Shown here: piece after piece, positions 1-5,801 of the stretch | How the letters are laid out: each line of letters starts with the position of its first letter | Numbering within the stretch: position 1 is the stretch's first letter | Assembly (NCBI GenBank): GCA_028292075.1 | Contig: JAQGNA010000563.1 | Location: forward strand, 1 to 5,865 | Length of the DNA: 5,865 bases | Origin: Rhodoferax sp. | GTDB taxonomy: Bacteria > Pseudomonadota > Gammaproteobacteria > Burkholderiales > Burkholderiaceae | Direction: 5' to 3' | Notes under the pieces: generated by a model | What the model was told of the DNA's origin: nothing | What the model saw: the letters and a program-made list of their open reading frames with translations, nothing else | Database searches by the model: none | Translations under genes and position numbers: made by a program

Positions 1-254
1 AGTGACCCGAGCGTGTCGCGAGCGGCAGATGCGTCGTTGAACAGCAGCGGCGCCACGCTGTTGTAGCCTGTGACCCGCGCCTGCACCCGCAGGCCTGCAA
101 TGAGGTCGTTGCCCAGCGAGAAATAGGCATAGCCGCTCATGAGCACCGCCGCGAGCACGAGCGCCAGCCCGCAGGCCTGCAACGCAGCCACCAGCAGGCG
201 TCGGCCGAGTTGCGGCCCGCCTGCCAGTGCACCGTGACCGTCGTCGCGCGTCAT
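1..254 (-). CDS. Inner-membrane CHASE8-like sensor protein, N-terminal fragment (probable diguanylate cyclase or histidine kinase)
   Basis: Partial gene: 84 codons are visible and the reading frame runs off the left edge of the window. The ATG at 254-252 overlaps the TGA of the upstream YfiR-like gene as ATGA, and an AAGGTGG stretch just upstream can serve as ribosome binding site, so translation is probably coupled. Residues 1-19 are hydrophilic with a basic GRR at the end. Residues 20-45 form one membrane helix, rich in Leu, Ala and Val and ending GYAYFS. Residues 49-84 look like the start of a periplasmic helical sensor: NSVAPLLFNDASAARDTLGS matches the CHASE8 pattern of a hydrophobic LLF, Asp, then AAR..L. 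By family knowledge, CHASE8 proteins next to YfiR are mostly GGDEF diguanylate cyclases of the YfiN/TpbB type, sometimes hybrid histidine kinases. The output domain is outside the window, so enzymatic activity is inferred. The gene is too short for the six-frame list. Confidence 0.75.
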   Translation of the reverse strand, partial: MTRDDGHGALAGGPQLGRRLLVAALQACGLALVLAAVLMSGYAYFSLGNDLIAGLRVQARVTGYNSVAPLLFNDASAARDTLGS

Positions 255-790
255 TCGCGCACCACCTTGGCCAGGCGAAGGATGCGCGAGCTCACTTGCG
301 CGCCGGACCGCTTCACCGAACCCATGTTGACCTCGAAGCCGATCTTGTTGTCGACCCAGCGCAGCTGGATGGCGGTGCTTTCTTCGGCGATGGCGGCGCG
401 GTCGGCAATGACGAAGGCCGGGATCTCGCCGCGCAGGCGACGCAGCAAGGCAAGGCGCTCCGCGTCGCTGCCGTCCACATAGGCGACGTGGCAGCCACGC
501 GTGTCGCCGCCTGCCAGCGACCGCACTTCCAGGGGGAAGCCATGTACCGGCTGACCGCCCAGCTTCTGCAGGGGCACCACCAGGTCGCTACCGGCACGCA
601 GGCACAGCACGAAGATCCGGCCGGGCGGCTGCATCTCGGGCCATTCCACGAACTGCAGCAGGTTGTAGACGATCGCGGCCTTGACCTCGGCCTCGTCCAG
701 CGAAGCCAGCGCCGGACCGGCCGCGCAAAGCCACCCCAGGCAGGCCAGGCCCGCTTTCCAACTCCGCACTGATCGAAGCCACGCTCCCAC
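251..790 (-). CDS. YfiR-family (DUF4154) periplasmic regulator
   Basis: Predicted 179-residue exported protein, close to the usual YfiR length of about 190. The frame is open further upstream to 958, but those extra residues overlap the receptor gene and are Pro/Arg-rich shadow sequence. The GTG at 790-788 lies 1 nt after the receptor TAG, with a weak AGG seven bases upstream, and gives a proper signal peptide: basic start, hydrophobic segment, ALA cleavage near residue 29. A GTG at 769 is an alternative. DUF4154 hallmarks are visible in order: LLQFVEWP at 44-51, a Phe-Val-Leu-Cys strand (C63), GCHVAYVDGS (C100), AFVIAD, and the terminal FEVN...SSRILRLAKVV block. The only two cysteines of the mature protein have a spacing close to a disulfide pair known in Pseudomonas YfiR. 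YfiR proteins bind the periplasmic part of a partner diguanylate cyclase and hold it inactive; the partner is probably the overlapping downstream gene. Family assignment is firm, role is inferred. Confidence 0.88.
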   Translation of the reverse strand: MGAWLRSVRSWKAGLACLGWLCAAGPALASLDEAEVKAAIVYNLLQFVEWPEMQPPGRIFVLCLRAGSDLVVPLQKLGGQPVHGFPLEVRSLAGGDTRGCHVAYVDGSDAERLALLRRLRGEIPAFVIADRAAIAEESTAIQLRWVDNKIGFEVNMGSVKRSGAQVSSRILRLAKVVRE

Positions 791-791
791 G

Positions 792-2780
792 CTAGAACCT
801 GAGATCAAGTTTGACACGGGCCCCTCTCGCGTCGCGCGGCACGACGCCCGGCAGGCTGGCATCGGCACTGGGGTCGGCGGCATGCCGATTGAAAGCGTTG
901 TACACGCTGAAGGCCAGCCGCCAGGGACGCCAGGGCGCGTCGTTCGAGAGCGTGGCATCGGCCATGCCGAAACCGGGTGCGGTGGCTCGCCGGCTCACCG
1001 CGGTGCCAGCCACACCCACTGTCCAGTTGCCAGAGAGCGGCAGCAACCAGGTGAGGTTGCCGAGTTGCGTGGCGCCCTGGTCCGATGCGACTCTTGTACC
1101 GCTCTGCGCGGCGTAGTTGGCCCGCAGTCGGCTCCGGTAGGGCAGGCTTGCCTCGGCCTCGATCTCAACGCCTTGGGTCTTGAGTCTGCCGTCGTTGACA
1201 AACACCAGCAGCCCATCGTTGGGATCGAGCTGCTGCACGATCAGGCCCGCCATGCGGTTCGCATAGGCGGCCAACGTCCACTTGAGTGCAGGGTTGGGCC
1301 GGTACTCCAGCGCCACCTCGTGCCCGCGCACACGCTCGTTGCCAAGGCCGGGATTCGCCTTGTAGCCACCCTCCCCCGGGAACGCGTAATAGCGCTCGAA
1401 GGCATTCGGTTGCCGGTAGGACGCGCCATACAGGTACTTGACGGCCCATTCCGCCGAAGGCTGCCAGACCACCCCCAACCGCGGGCTCAACACCGCGCGC
1501 CCGCCCTCGGTGCTGTCGGAGCGGCCGCCGACGCTGACCGTCCAGGCGGGGGCCACCTCGATCTGGTCTTCGGCGAACAGAGAGAAGCGGTGGCCGGTGC
1601 GGTGGTCGTCGAGGTAAGTCATCCCCTGCGGCAGGTCGAAGTTGGCTTGGTCGCGGTGCGGCGAGCGCTGCGCCTCCAGGCCGAACACCGCCTTGTGGCC
1701 ATGCCACACGGTGGAGGTGGCCCGCACTTCAAGGCCTTGCGCCACCGACCTGGCGGTGTCGCGGTTGAGCACCCGCATCGGTCCGTCGATCAGGTAGTCG
1801 CCGATGAAGCTGTAATGGCTGGCGTAGAGCCGCGCCGTCAGTTCGGTCGACGGCGCCACCGGGCCGGTCCAAGACAGCGAGGCATGCGTCTGCGCATCGC
1901 GGGCCGTGGTGGCCGGGTCGCCAAAAACTGTGGCGGGCGTGGCCGAAGCCCCCTTGAGGCGGTCCGCATGGATGAGCGTGGCAGAGAACCCGCGTCCGTC
2001 GGCGGCGCGCAGGAAGACACGGTTCTGGCGCTCAGCATCGGTGCCGGCCGAAATGCCGGTGGCGGTGCCCGGCACTTCGTACTGCGGGTAGTACAGGTCG
2101 CGCCCCCGGGACAGCGTGCGCGACGCCGAAACGAAGAGCTGCGGCGCGCCCGTGTCGCCGGCCTGCACGGCGGCAGATGCCGTGCGGGCACCGCCCGAGC
2201 CGATCGACACCGAGCCCGTGCCCCGCCGCCCCGCAAGTCCCTGCCTGGTGACAACGTTGACCACGCCGAAAACGGCATTGGCCCCGTGCACGGCCGAGCC
2301 TGGTCCCGGAATGAATTCGACCCGGTCGACGAGGTCCAGGTCGAGCGGAAATTCGGTGCCCAGGAAAGCCTGGTCGAAGACGCCGTCGTTGATGCGGTTG
2401 CCATCGATGAGAAGGAGCACGCGCGAGTTGTAGTCGCCTGGCGCCGCCACGCCGCGCACCCCGAGGTAGGCATAGGAGCGGTCGCCGTTGACGTTCAGCC
2501 CGCGGACGGACTGCAGCACATCGGCCAGGCTGCGGTAGCCCAGCGCGAATATGTCGGCGGCGGTAATGACAGTGGCCGACGAAGGCGAACTCCGCAGCGG
2601 CTGGCTGAACTTGGAAACGCCGTCGATTTCGACATCGAGCAACGAGTCGAGCGGCATGGCAGCGAGGGAGCGAAGGTCGGTGCTTTCGGCCCTGGCGGGC
2701 GAAGCACCCGCGAGCATGGCGGCGAACGTCAAGGCGAAAAGGGCCGCGGGAAATTCTGGGCGGCGTGCAATGGATGGCAT
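792..2780 (-). CDS. TonB-dependent outer-membrane receptor
   Basis: Predicted 662-residue receptor. The ATG at 2780-2778 is chosen because it opens a signal peptide: two arginines, a hydrophobic run, cleavage SPARA|E near residue 31. The frame continues upstream to a TTG at 2954, but that stretch is not protein-like. The plug domain covers about residues 60-180, with SSATVITAADI at 67-77, the LGVRG strand near 106-110, VLLLIDGNRIND at 121-132 and the classic DRVEFIPGPGSAVHGANAVFGVVNVVTR-type block at 152-179. The rest is barrel, with alternating strands and a C-terminal VKLDLRF ending in Phe, the signal for BAM-dependent insertion. Such receptors take up siderophores, cobalamin, sugars or other ligands using TonB energy, or sense them; the ligand cannot be read from sequence. 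The segment SLLDVEIDGVSKFSQ before the plug resembles, from memory, receptors encoded with DUF4154 and GGDEF proteins. It is first in a three-gene operon; the next gene starts 1 nt after its stop, pointing to a signalling role. Confidence 0.92.
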   Translation of the reverse strand: MPSIARRPEFPAALFALTFAAMLAGASPARAESTDLRSLAAMPLDSLLDVEIDGVSKFSQPLRSSPSSATVITAADIFALGYRSLADVLQSVRGLNVNGDRSYAYLGVRGVAAPGDYNSRVLLLIDGNRINDGVFDQAFLGTEFPLDLDLVDRVEFIPGPGSAVHGANAVFGVVNVVTRQGLAGRRGTGSVSIGSGGARTASAAVQAGDTGAPQLFVSASRTLSRGRDLYYPQYEVPGTATGISAGTDAERQNRVFLRAADGRGFSATLIHADRLKGASATPATVFGDPATTARDAQTHASLSWTGPVAPSTELTARLYASHYSFIGDYLIDGPMRVLNRDTARSVAQGLEVRATSTVWHGHKAVFGLEAQRSPHRDQANFDLPQGMTYLDDHRTGHRFSLFAEDQIEVAPAWTVSVGGRSDSTEGGRAVLSPRLGVVWQPSAEWAVKYLYGASYRQPNAFERYYAFPGEGGYKANPGLGNERVRGHEVALEYRPNPALKWTLAAYANRMAGLIVQQLDPNDGLLVFVNDGRLKTQGVEIEAEASLPYRSRLRANYAAQSGTRVASDQGATQLGNLTWLLPLSGNWTVGVAGTAVSRRATAPGFGMADATLSNDAPWRPWRLAFSVYNAFNRHAADPSADASLPGVVPRDARGARVKLDLRF

Positions 2781-3231
2781 GTTGAAGCTCGGCAATCGTC
2801 CAGGGCGTTGTCTCGGAAAGCGGGCACCGCGAACCGGCCCCTGCGCACCCTGCGCTGCAGCGAATATCGGCGACTGGTCAGTCAACTTGCGTCGGCATGC
2901 TTCGGGCGACACTCGGATCCGTGAACTATTCAACGAACAGGCGACCCGTTTCAATCTTTTTCAACTCGACAATGGACGGCCGTTGTGGCATTTGCAAGGC
3001 GCAGACCAGCGCTCGGACCAGGCGGATTCTGGCCGGCCTCGCCGTCGAATGATGGCCGAATTGTGAAATTGCCGCGGTGCCGACCGCGCACCGCTGCTGC
3101 AAGCGACGCTGCGGCCCTGCCGACGTGCAACCGAGGGCGATGTGGGTTAGGGTTCAGGCCTGGCCGCCGGCCGGACCATGGCGCGATCGAGCCGGCCGTG
3201 TCCCATTTCCACCTTCTGAAAGGACAGCAGC
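2781..3231. other. Divergent intergenic region between the receptor operon and dodecin
   Basis: This 451-nt stretch separates two divergently transcribed genes and holds no convincing gene: the open frames crossing it have no ribosome binding site or recognisable protein. A short inverted repeat GACTG-GT-CAGTC lies at 2872-2883, between the receptor start and its promoter candidate. TTCAA occurs three times at 2929, 2950 and 2960. A 7-bp inverted repeat CGGCCGG/CCGGCCG (3168-3174 and 3192-3198) could fold in the dodecin leader. For dodecin the best sigma70-like guess, GTGCAA (3125) and TAGGGT (3148) with 17 nt between, is weak. No Fur-box-like or cobalamin-riboswitch-like sequence was recognised by eye. 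Confidence 0.6.
2925..2954 (-). promoter_or_regulatory. Candidate sigma70-type promoter for the receptor operon
   Basis: On the minus strand, TTGAAA (2954-2949) is followed after 18 nt by AATAGT (2930-2925), matching the -35 at five of six and the -10 at four of six positions. It sits in a locally AT-richer patch and would give a leader of about 135-140 nt before the ATG at 2780. The match is only moderate, so this is a guess by eye; an ECF-sigma promoter elsewhere in the region cannot be excluded. Confidence 0.3.
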
Positions 3232-3438
3232 ATGTCGAATCATGTTTACAAAACGGTCGAGCTCACGGGCTCCTCGCCCACCGGCATGGAAGATGCGGTT
3301 CGGACCGCCATCGCCAAGGCCAGCGAAACCATCCGAAACATCCACTGGTTCAACGTGGTCGAGACCCGTGGCCATGTGGTGGACGGCAAGGTCGCGCATT
3401 GGCAGGTGACATTGAAAGTGGGCTTCACACTCGAGTAA
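3232..3438 (+). CDS. Dodecin family flavin-binding protein
   Basis: Complete 68-residue protein, the normal dodecin length. The ATG has a good ribosome binding site, AAGGA at 3220-3224, seven bases upstream. The whole sequence follows the dodecin pattern: an N-terminal strand [15 protein letters not shown], a single helix (about residues 17-36, [18 protein letters not shown]), then two long strands containing [12 protein letters not shown] and [15 protein letters not shown]. Trp39, which stacks on the flavin ring, the ETRG motif with Arg46, and Gln58, which contacts the isoalloxazine, are all present. By family knowledge, dodecins assemble into hollow cytoplasmic dodecamers that store and buffer flavins (FMN in many bacteria), quench their excited states and limit photo-oxidative damage. 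The gene is monocistronic: it diverges from the receptor operon and converges on the PLP-enzyme gene. No link to either neighbour is evident. Identification is very secure; ligand preference is inferred. Confidence 0.97.
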   Translation: MSNHVYKTVELTGSSPTGMEDAVRTAIAKASETIRNIHWFNVVETRGHVVDGKVAHWQVTLKVGFTLE

Positions 3439-3440
3439 AG

Positions 3441-3492
3441 CCCGGCGGGCCCCGCCTTGCCATCGGCAAGGCTCGCCGCAAGCCGGCGGGGC
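3441..3492. terminator. GC-rich hairpin cluster between convergent genes (putative bidirectional terminator)
   Basis: Just after the dodecin stop, GCCTTGCC (3454-3461) and GGCAAGGC (3465-3472) form a perfect 8-bp stem with a 3-nt ATC loop. An alternative, larger pairing joins GCCCCGCC (3449-3456) with GGCGGGGC (3485-3492). Read on the minus strand the cluster ends in a small GCCCGCCGGGC hairpin followed by TTTA, which could stop transcripts from the PLP-enzyme gene. There is no proper T-tract on the plus strand, so intrinsic termination is uncertain; the position between convergent genes is the main support. Confidence 0.45.
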
Positions 3493-3546
3493 GCCACGCG
3501 GGCCATCGCACCGCGCCGGCCTCTTCACTTTCACGCCTTCACATGT

Positions 3547-5034
3547 TCACATCTTCCGAGACAGATCCCACATGGCATTGACCAACAGGTCCACGTCGTT
3601 GGCGTCGTGCCAGACATGGGTGGACACGCGCACGCCGTAGTGGTCGGACGGCGCGCCGATCACCGGGAAGTTGGCGTTGCGCACCACGAAGTGCTGCGGG
3701 TAGTCGCTCAGCATGCGGGCCACGAAGGTGTTGGACTTGGTGGCGTCCATGATGTCGGTCTTGACCTGGAACGGGTTGAACGAGGTGAGCGCCGACAGCA
3801 GCTTCGGATCGTCCTTGGGTGAATACAGGCTTTCGACACCCCAGCGCTCGACGATCTTTTCCTTGAGATAGGACGCCAGCGTGATGTCGTAGGTCTCGAT
3901 CTTCTTGCGGCCGATCTTGTCCCACTGCATGCAGGCTTCGACCAGCGCCATGAACATCGGCGTATGCACGCTACCGCAGGAGGTGACGCTGGCTGCCACG
4001 TCATAGGTCGAGGTGGCGCTGTTGGCGCGTTCCAGCGCGGGGTAGGCGCTGGTGTGAACCGGGTACCACTTGGGCAGCGGCAGCGGATTCGAGGCGCGGA
4101 TCTTGTTGCGCATGATCAGGATGCCGGTGGAACCCGGGCCGCATTGCCACTTGTGGCCGGCGCCGGACATGAAATCCATGCCGAGCTCGCCGTAGTTGTA
4201 GGCCATCATGCCCGGCAGATGCGCGCCGTCGACGATGCTGATGAGGCCGTGCGCCTTCACCACGTTCATCAGGTCGGCGATCGGCAGCATGGTGCCGGTC
4301 TTGTACGTCGGTGACGACCACATCATGGCCCGCACGCGTTTGCCCTGCGCCTTGAGCTGCTTGATGCGGTCATCGAACAGCGTGACGTAGGTGGCGGCGG
4401 TCTGGTTGTTGCCCACCGGCATGGCGATGCGCGACACCTCGATGCCGTAGCGGTCAGTGGCGATCTTCAGCGGCGTGTCGCCACCACCATGCTCGTGGTT
4501 CGTGGTGACGACCACGTCGCCGCGCTGCCAGTCGAGGCCGAGGATCGCATGGCACATGCCGGAAGACGTGTTGGCCGAGAAAGCCAGTTCATCGGCATCG
4601 ACGCCGAAGCCCGGCGCCACCTGTTGCCGCTGCGCCAGCAGGTTGGTATAGCCGTTGCCCGAGTCGGCGGCCTTCTTGCGGTTTTCTTCCGCGAACACAT
4701 CGAGCACCACCTTGGGCATGGAGCCCGCAGTGCCGATGTTCATGTAGGTCTTGTTCGGATCGAGGATGAACATCTTCTGCACCTCGGTCCAGAACGCCTC
4801 GTCCTGCACCAACTGCGTCCGCAGCGTTTCGGCCGTGGTCTGCGCGTTGCTGTCGCCGCAGGCCGCCAGCATGGGGCCGAACGCCGCCGTGCCCGCGCCG
4901 TAGCCCAGGATGCGCAGGAAGTCGCGGCGCTTGGCCGTCCAGCCTGCCGGTGCGTCGGCGCCAGGGGCTGCTGAAGCTGCGGCGGATTTGCTCACGGGCA
5001 CGGCTGCGGGGTTCATTTCTCTGATGGCATTCAC
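3547..5034 (-). CDS. Tat-exported class V aminotransferase-fold PLP enzyme (predicted lipoprotein)
   Basis: Predicted 495-residue PLP enzyme of fold type I, class V. The start is the GTG at 5034-5032, with GAGGAG (5041-5046) six bases upstream; the next ATG, six codons in, lies too far from that site. A 34-residue Ala-rich leader precedes a Tat motif KRRDFLR (35-41), a hydrophobic segment (42-58) and a lipobox MLAAC with Cys59, so export in folded form and lipid anchoring are predicted. Catalytic features: SANTSSGM (153-160) for phosphate contact, NHEHGGG (179-185), VDGAHLPG with Asp269 against the pyridine nitrogen, and GAGHKW with Lys295 as the Schiff-base lysine. GVRVSTHVWH near the end carries Arg469, the usual carboxylate-binding position. 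Closest known types are isopenicillin-N-epimerase-like, cysteine-desulfurase-like and EgtE-like C-S lyases; substrate and reaction cannot be assigned. It lies 120 nt downstream of the RidA-family gene on the same strand, which suggests that the reaction releases an enamine or imine. Confidence 0.9.
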   Translation of the reverse strand: MNAIREMNPAAVPVSKSAAASAAPGADAPAGWTAKRRDFLRILGYGAGTAAFGPMLAACGDSNAQTTAETLRTQLVQDEAFWTEVQKMFILDPNKTYMNIGTAGSMPKVVLDVFAEENRKKAADSGNGYTNLLAQRQQVAPGFGVDADELAFSANTSSGMCHAILGLDWQRGDVVVTTNHEHGGGDTPLKIATDRYGIEVSRIAMPVGNNQTAATYVTLFDDRIKQLKAQGKRVRAMMWSSPTYKTGTMLPIADLMNVVKAHGLISIVDGAHLPGMMAYNYGELGMDFMSGAGHKWQCGPGSTGILIMRNKIRASNPLPLPKWYPVHTSAYPALERANSATSTYDVAASVTSCGSVHTPMFMALVEACMQWDKIGRKKIETYDITLASYLKEKIVERWGVESLYSPKDDPKLLSALTSFNPFQVKTDIMDATKSNTFVARMLSDYPQHFVVRNANFPVIGAPSDHYGVRVSTHVWHDANDVDLLVNAMWDLSRKM

Positions 5035-5046
5035 GGTGGTCTCCTC
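5034..5046 (-). promoter_or_regulatory. Ribosome binding site deciding the GTG start of the PLP enzyme
   Basis: On the minus strand GAGGAG (5046-5041) is followed by ACCACC and then GTG. This six-base spacing is near optimal and supports GTG over the in-frame ATG at 5016, which would lie about 24 nt from the site. Confidence 0.75.
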
Positions 5047-5070
5047 GGGTGGTGGGGTGTACTGTGGATT

Positions 5071-5106
5071 GACGTCTTTGGATCGACGTCTGTTGATGTG
5101 ACGTCT
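5071..5106. repeat. Three direct copies of GACGTCT upstream of the PLP-enzyme gene
   Basis: GACGTCT occurs at 5071-5077, 5085-5091 and 5100-5106, with start-to-start distances of 14 and 15 nt. The sequence between copies is also related (TTTGGATC, GTTGATGT, GAGGTGAT), so this is a degenerate tandem repeat of a 14-15-nt unit. Each copy contains the palindrome GACGTC. The array lies in the 120-nt gap between the RidA-family gene and the PLP enzyme, 37-72 nt upstream of the PLP-enzyme start. It could be a protein binding array in a second promoter or a leader element; which of these cannot be told from sequence. Confidence 0.6.
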
Positions 5107-5154
5107 GAGGTGATGCGGGATGGCGTCGCTGCGGCGCGCGCTGTGCGCCTTGCC

Positions 5155-5622
5155 TCAGCGGCGGCCGACGATGACGGCGATTTCGATCTTCACGTCGCGC
5201 GGCAAGCGGGCCACTTCGACAGTGGCACGGGCCGGCGGGCTGCTGCGGAAGTACTCGCCATACGTCTTGTTCATGGCGGCGAACTCGTTCAGGTCCTTCA
5301 TGTAGACAGTGGAAAACAGCACGTCTTCATAGCCGAGCCCCTGGGACTTCAGCTTGGCGCCGATGAAGTCGAGCACGGCCCGCGTCTGCTCCTCGATGGT
5401 GGTGCCAGCCACGGCATTGCCCGCGGCGTTGAGCGGCAGCACGCCGGAGAAGTACAGCGTGTTGCCATGGGCCACCATCTGCGAATAAGGCCCGATGGCG
5501 GGGTAGATCTGGCTGGCGGCCAGCACCTCGCGCCGCGCCGGCACGGCACATCCGGCCAACGCAACGGCAGCGCAGGCGGCGGCCCATACCGCAGACTGGC
5601 GAGACGCGAATTGAATGGTCAT
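5155..5622 (-). CDS. RidA-family enamine/imine deaminase, predicted lipoprotein
   Basis: Complete 155-residue protein with a strong ribosome binding site, GGAGGG (5631-5636), eight bases before the ATG. Residues 1-24 form a lipoprotein signal peptide with a textbook lipobox LAGC and Cys25. The next residues, AVP, lack Asp at +2, so outer-membrane sorting is likely. The rest is a full RidA (YjgF/YER057c/UK114) domain: GPYSQ at 44-48, LYFSG at 56-60, Asn118 in FAAMNKTY, PARATVEVARLP with catalytic Arg132, and Glu147 in VKIEI. The position matching E. coli Cys107 is Thr134. RidA trimers hydrolyse 2-aminoacrylate and related enamines/imines made by PLP enzymes to keto acid and ammonia; nearly all are cytoplasmic, so the export signal is unusual. 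It is the first gene before the Tat-exported PLP enzyme on the same strand. The retained arginine argues for true deaminase activity, which is an inference. Confidence 0.93.
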   Translation of the reverse strand: MTIQFASRQSAVWAAACAAVALAGCAVPARREVLAASQIYPAIGPYSQMVAHGNTLYFSGVLPLNAAGNAVAGTTIEEQTRAVLDFIGAKLKSQGLGYEDVLFSTVYMKDLNEFAAMNKTYGEYFRSSPPARATVEVARLPRDVKIEIAVIVGRR

Positions 5623-5650
5623 GGCAATATCCCTCCGAGTTGGTATTAAT

Positions 5651-5681
5651 CAGATCGTCACTCCTTTTGAGAATCGATCTG
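5651..5681. promoter_or_regulatory. 7-bp inverted repeat in the ridA-like leader
   Basis: CAGATCG (5651-5657) and CGATCTG (5675-5681) are perfect inverted copies separated by 17 nt. They lie between the promoter candidate and the ribosome binding site of the RidA-family gene. Read in the direction of that gene, the spacer contains AAAAGGAG, a ribosome-binding-site look-alike with no usable start codon after it. It may be an operator or an RNA hairpin; neither is proven. Confidence 0.45.
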
Positions 5682-5714
5682 TTTTCCAGGCAGGCCATTC
5701 AAATGAATTTTTTG

Positions 5715-5743
5715 ATTAAATCTGAATGCGCCCGGTGCAACAA
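5715..5743 (-). promoter_or_regulatory. Candidate sigma70 promoter of the RidA-family gene
   Basis: On the minus strand TTGTTG (5743-5738) and TTTAAT (5720-5715) are exactly 17 nt apart; the -10 matches five of six positions and the -35 starts with TTG. It lies in the most AT-rich stretch of the window and would start transcription near 5708, giving a leader of about 85 nt. The spacing and -10 are good, the -35 is mediocre. Confidence 0.5.
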
Positions 5744-5784
5744 ATTCTAGAAGCCGAAGCTGCAAGACCAGCCATCCATTTCCC

Positions 5785-5801
5785 CTACGCAGTACTACGC
5801 A
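5785..5801. repeat. Direct repeat CTACGCA phased by 10 bp, possible activator site
   Basis: CTACGCA occurs at 5785-5791 and again at 5795-5801, a period of 10 bp, so both copies face the same side of the helix. The pair is centred about 85 bp upstream of the predicted transcription start of the RidA-family gene, a distance typical for an activator. No regulator gene is visible in the window. The remaining bases to the right edge show nothing certain; a minus-strand frame ending with TGA at 5832-5830 could be the tail of an upstream gene, but only 11 codons are visible. Confidence 0.4.

Noticed and set aside
227..772. 181-codon plus-strand open frame opposite the YfiR-like gene
   Set aside because: It is antisense to a clearly recognisable DUF4154 protein and has no ribosome binding site or known motif.
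681..2924. 747-codon plus-strand open frame antisense to the receptor gene
   Set aside because: It mirrors the receptor gene and shows low-complexity Arg/Gly/Ala/His-rich sequence without any domain. Long antisense frames are common under high-GC codon bias.
2781..2954. N-terminal extension of the receptor to the TTG at 2954
   Set aside because: The signal peptide begins at the ATG at 2780; the extra 58 codons are not protein-like and overlap the promoter candidate.
2781..3100. Possible cobalamin riboswitch or Fur box upstream of the receptor
   Set aside because: No B12-box-like or Fur-like sequence could be recognised in either orientation.
3524..3550. Four TTCAC copies at 3524, 3530, 3538 and 3546
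   Set aside because: The motif is short, irregularly spaced and partly overlaps the PLP-enzyme stop codon; probably a chance microrepeat.
5133..5149. GGCGC/GCGCC hairpin just downstream of the RidA-family stop
   Set aside because: The stem is only 5 bp in a GC-repeat context and no T-tract follows, so a terminator call is not supported.
5098..5649. 183-codon plus-strand open frame opposite the RidA-family gene
   Set aside because: The minus strand carries an unmistakable RidA domain; this frame is its shadow.
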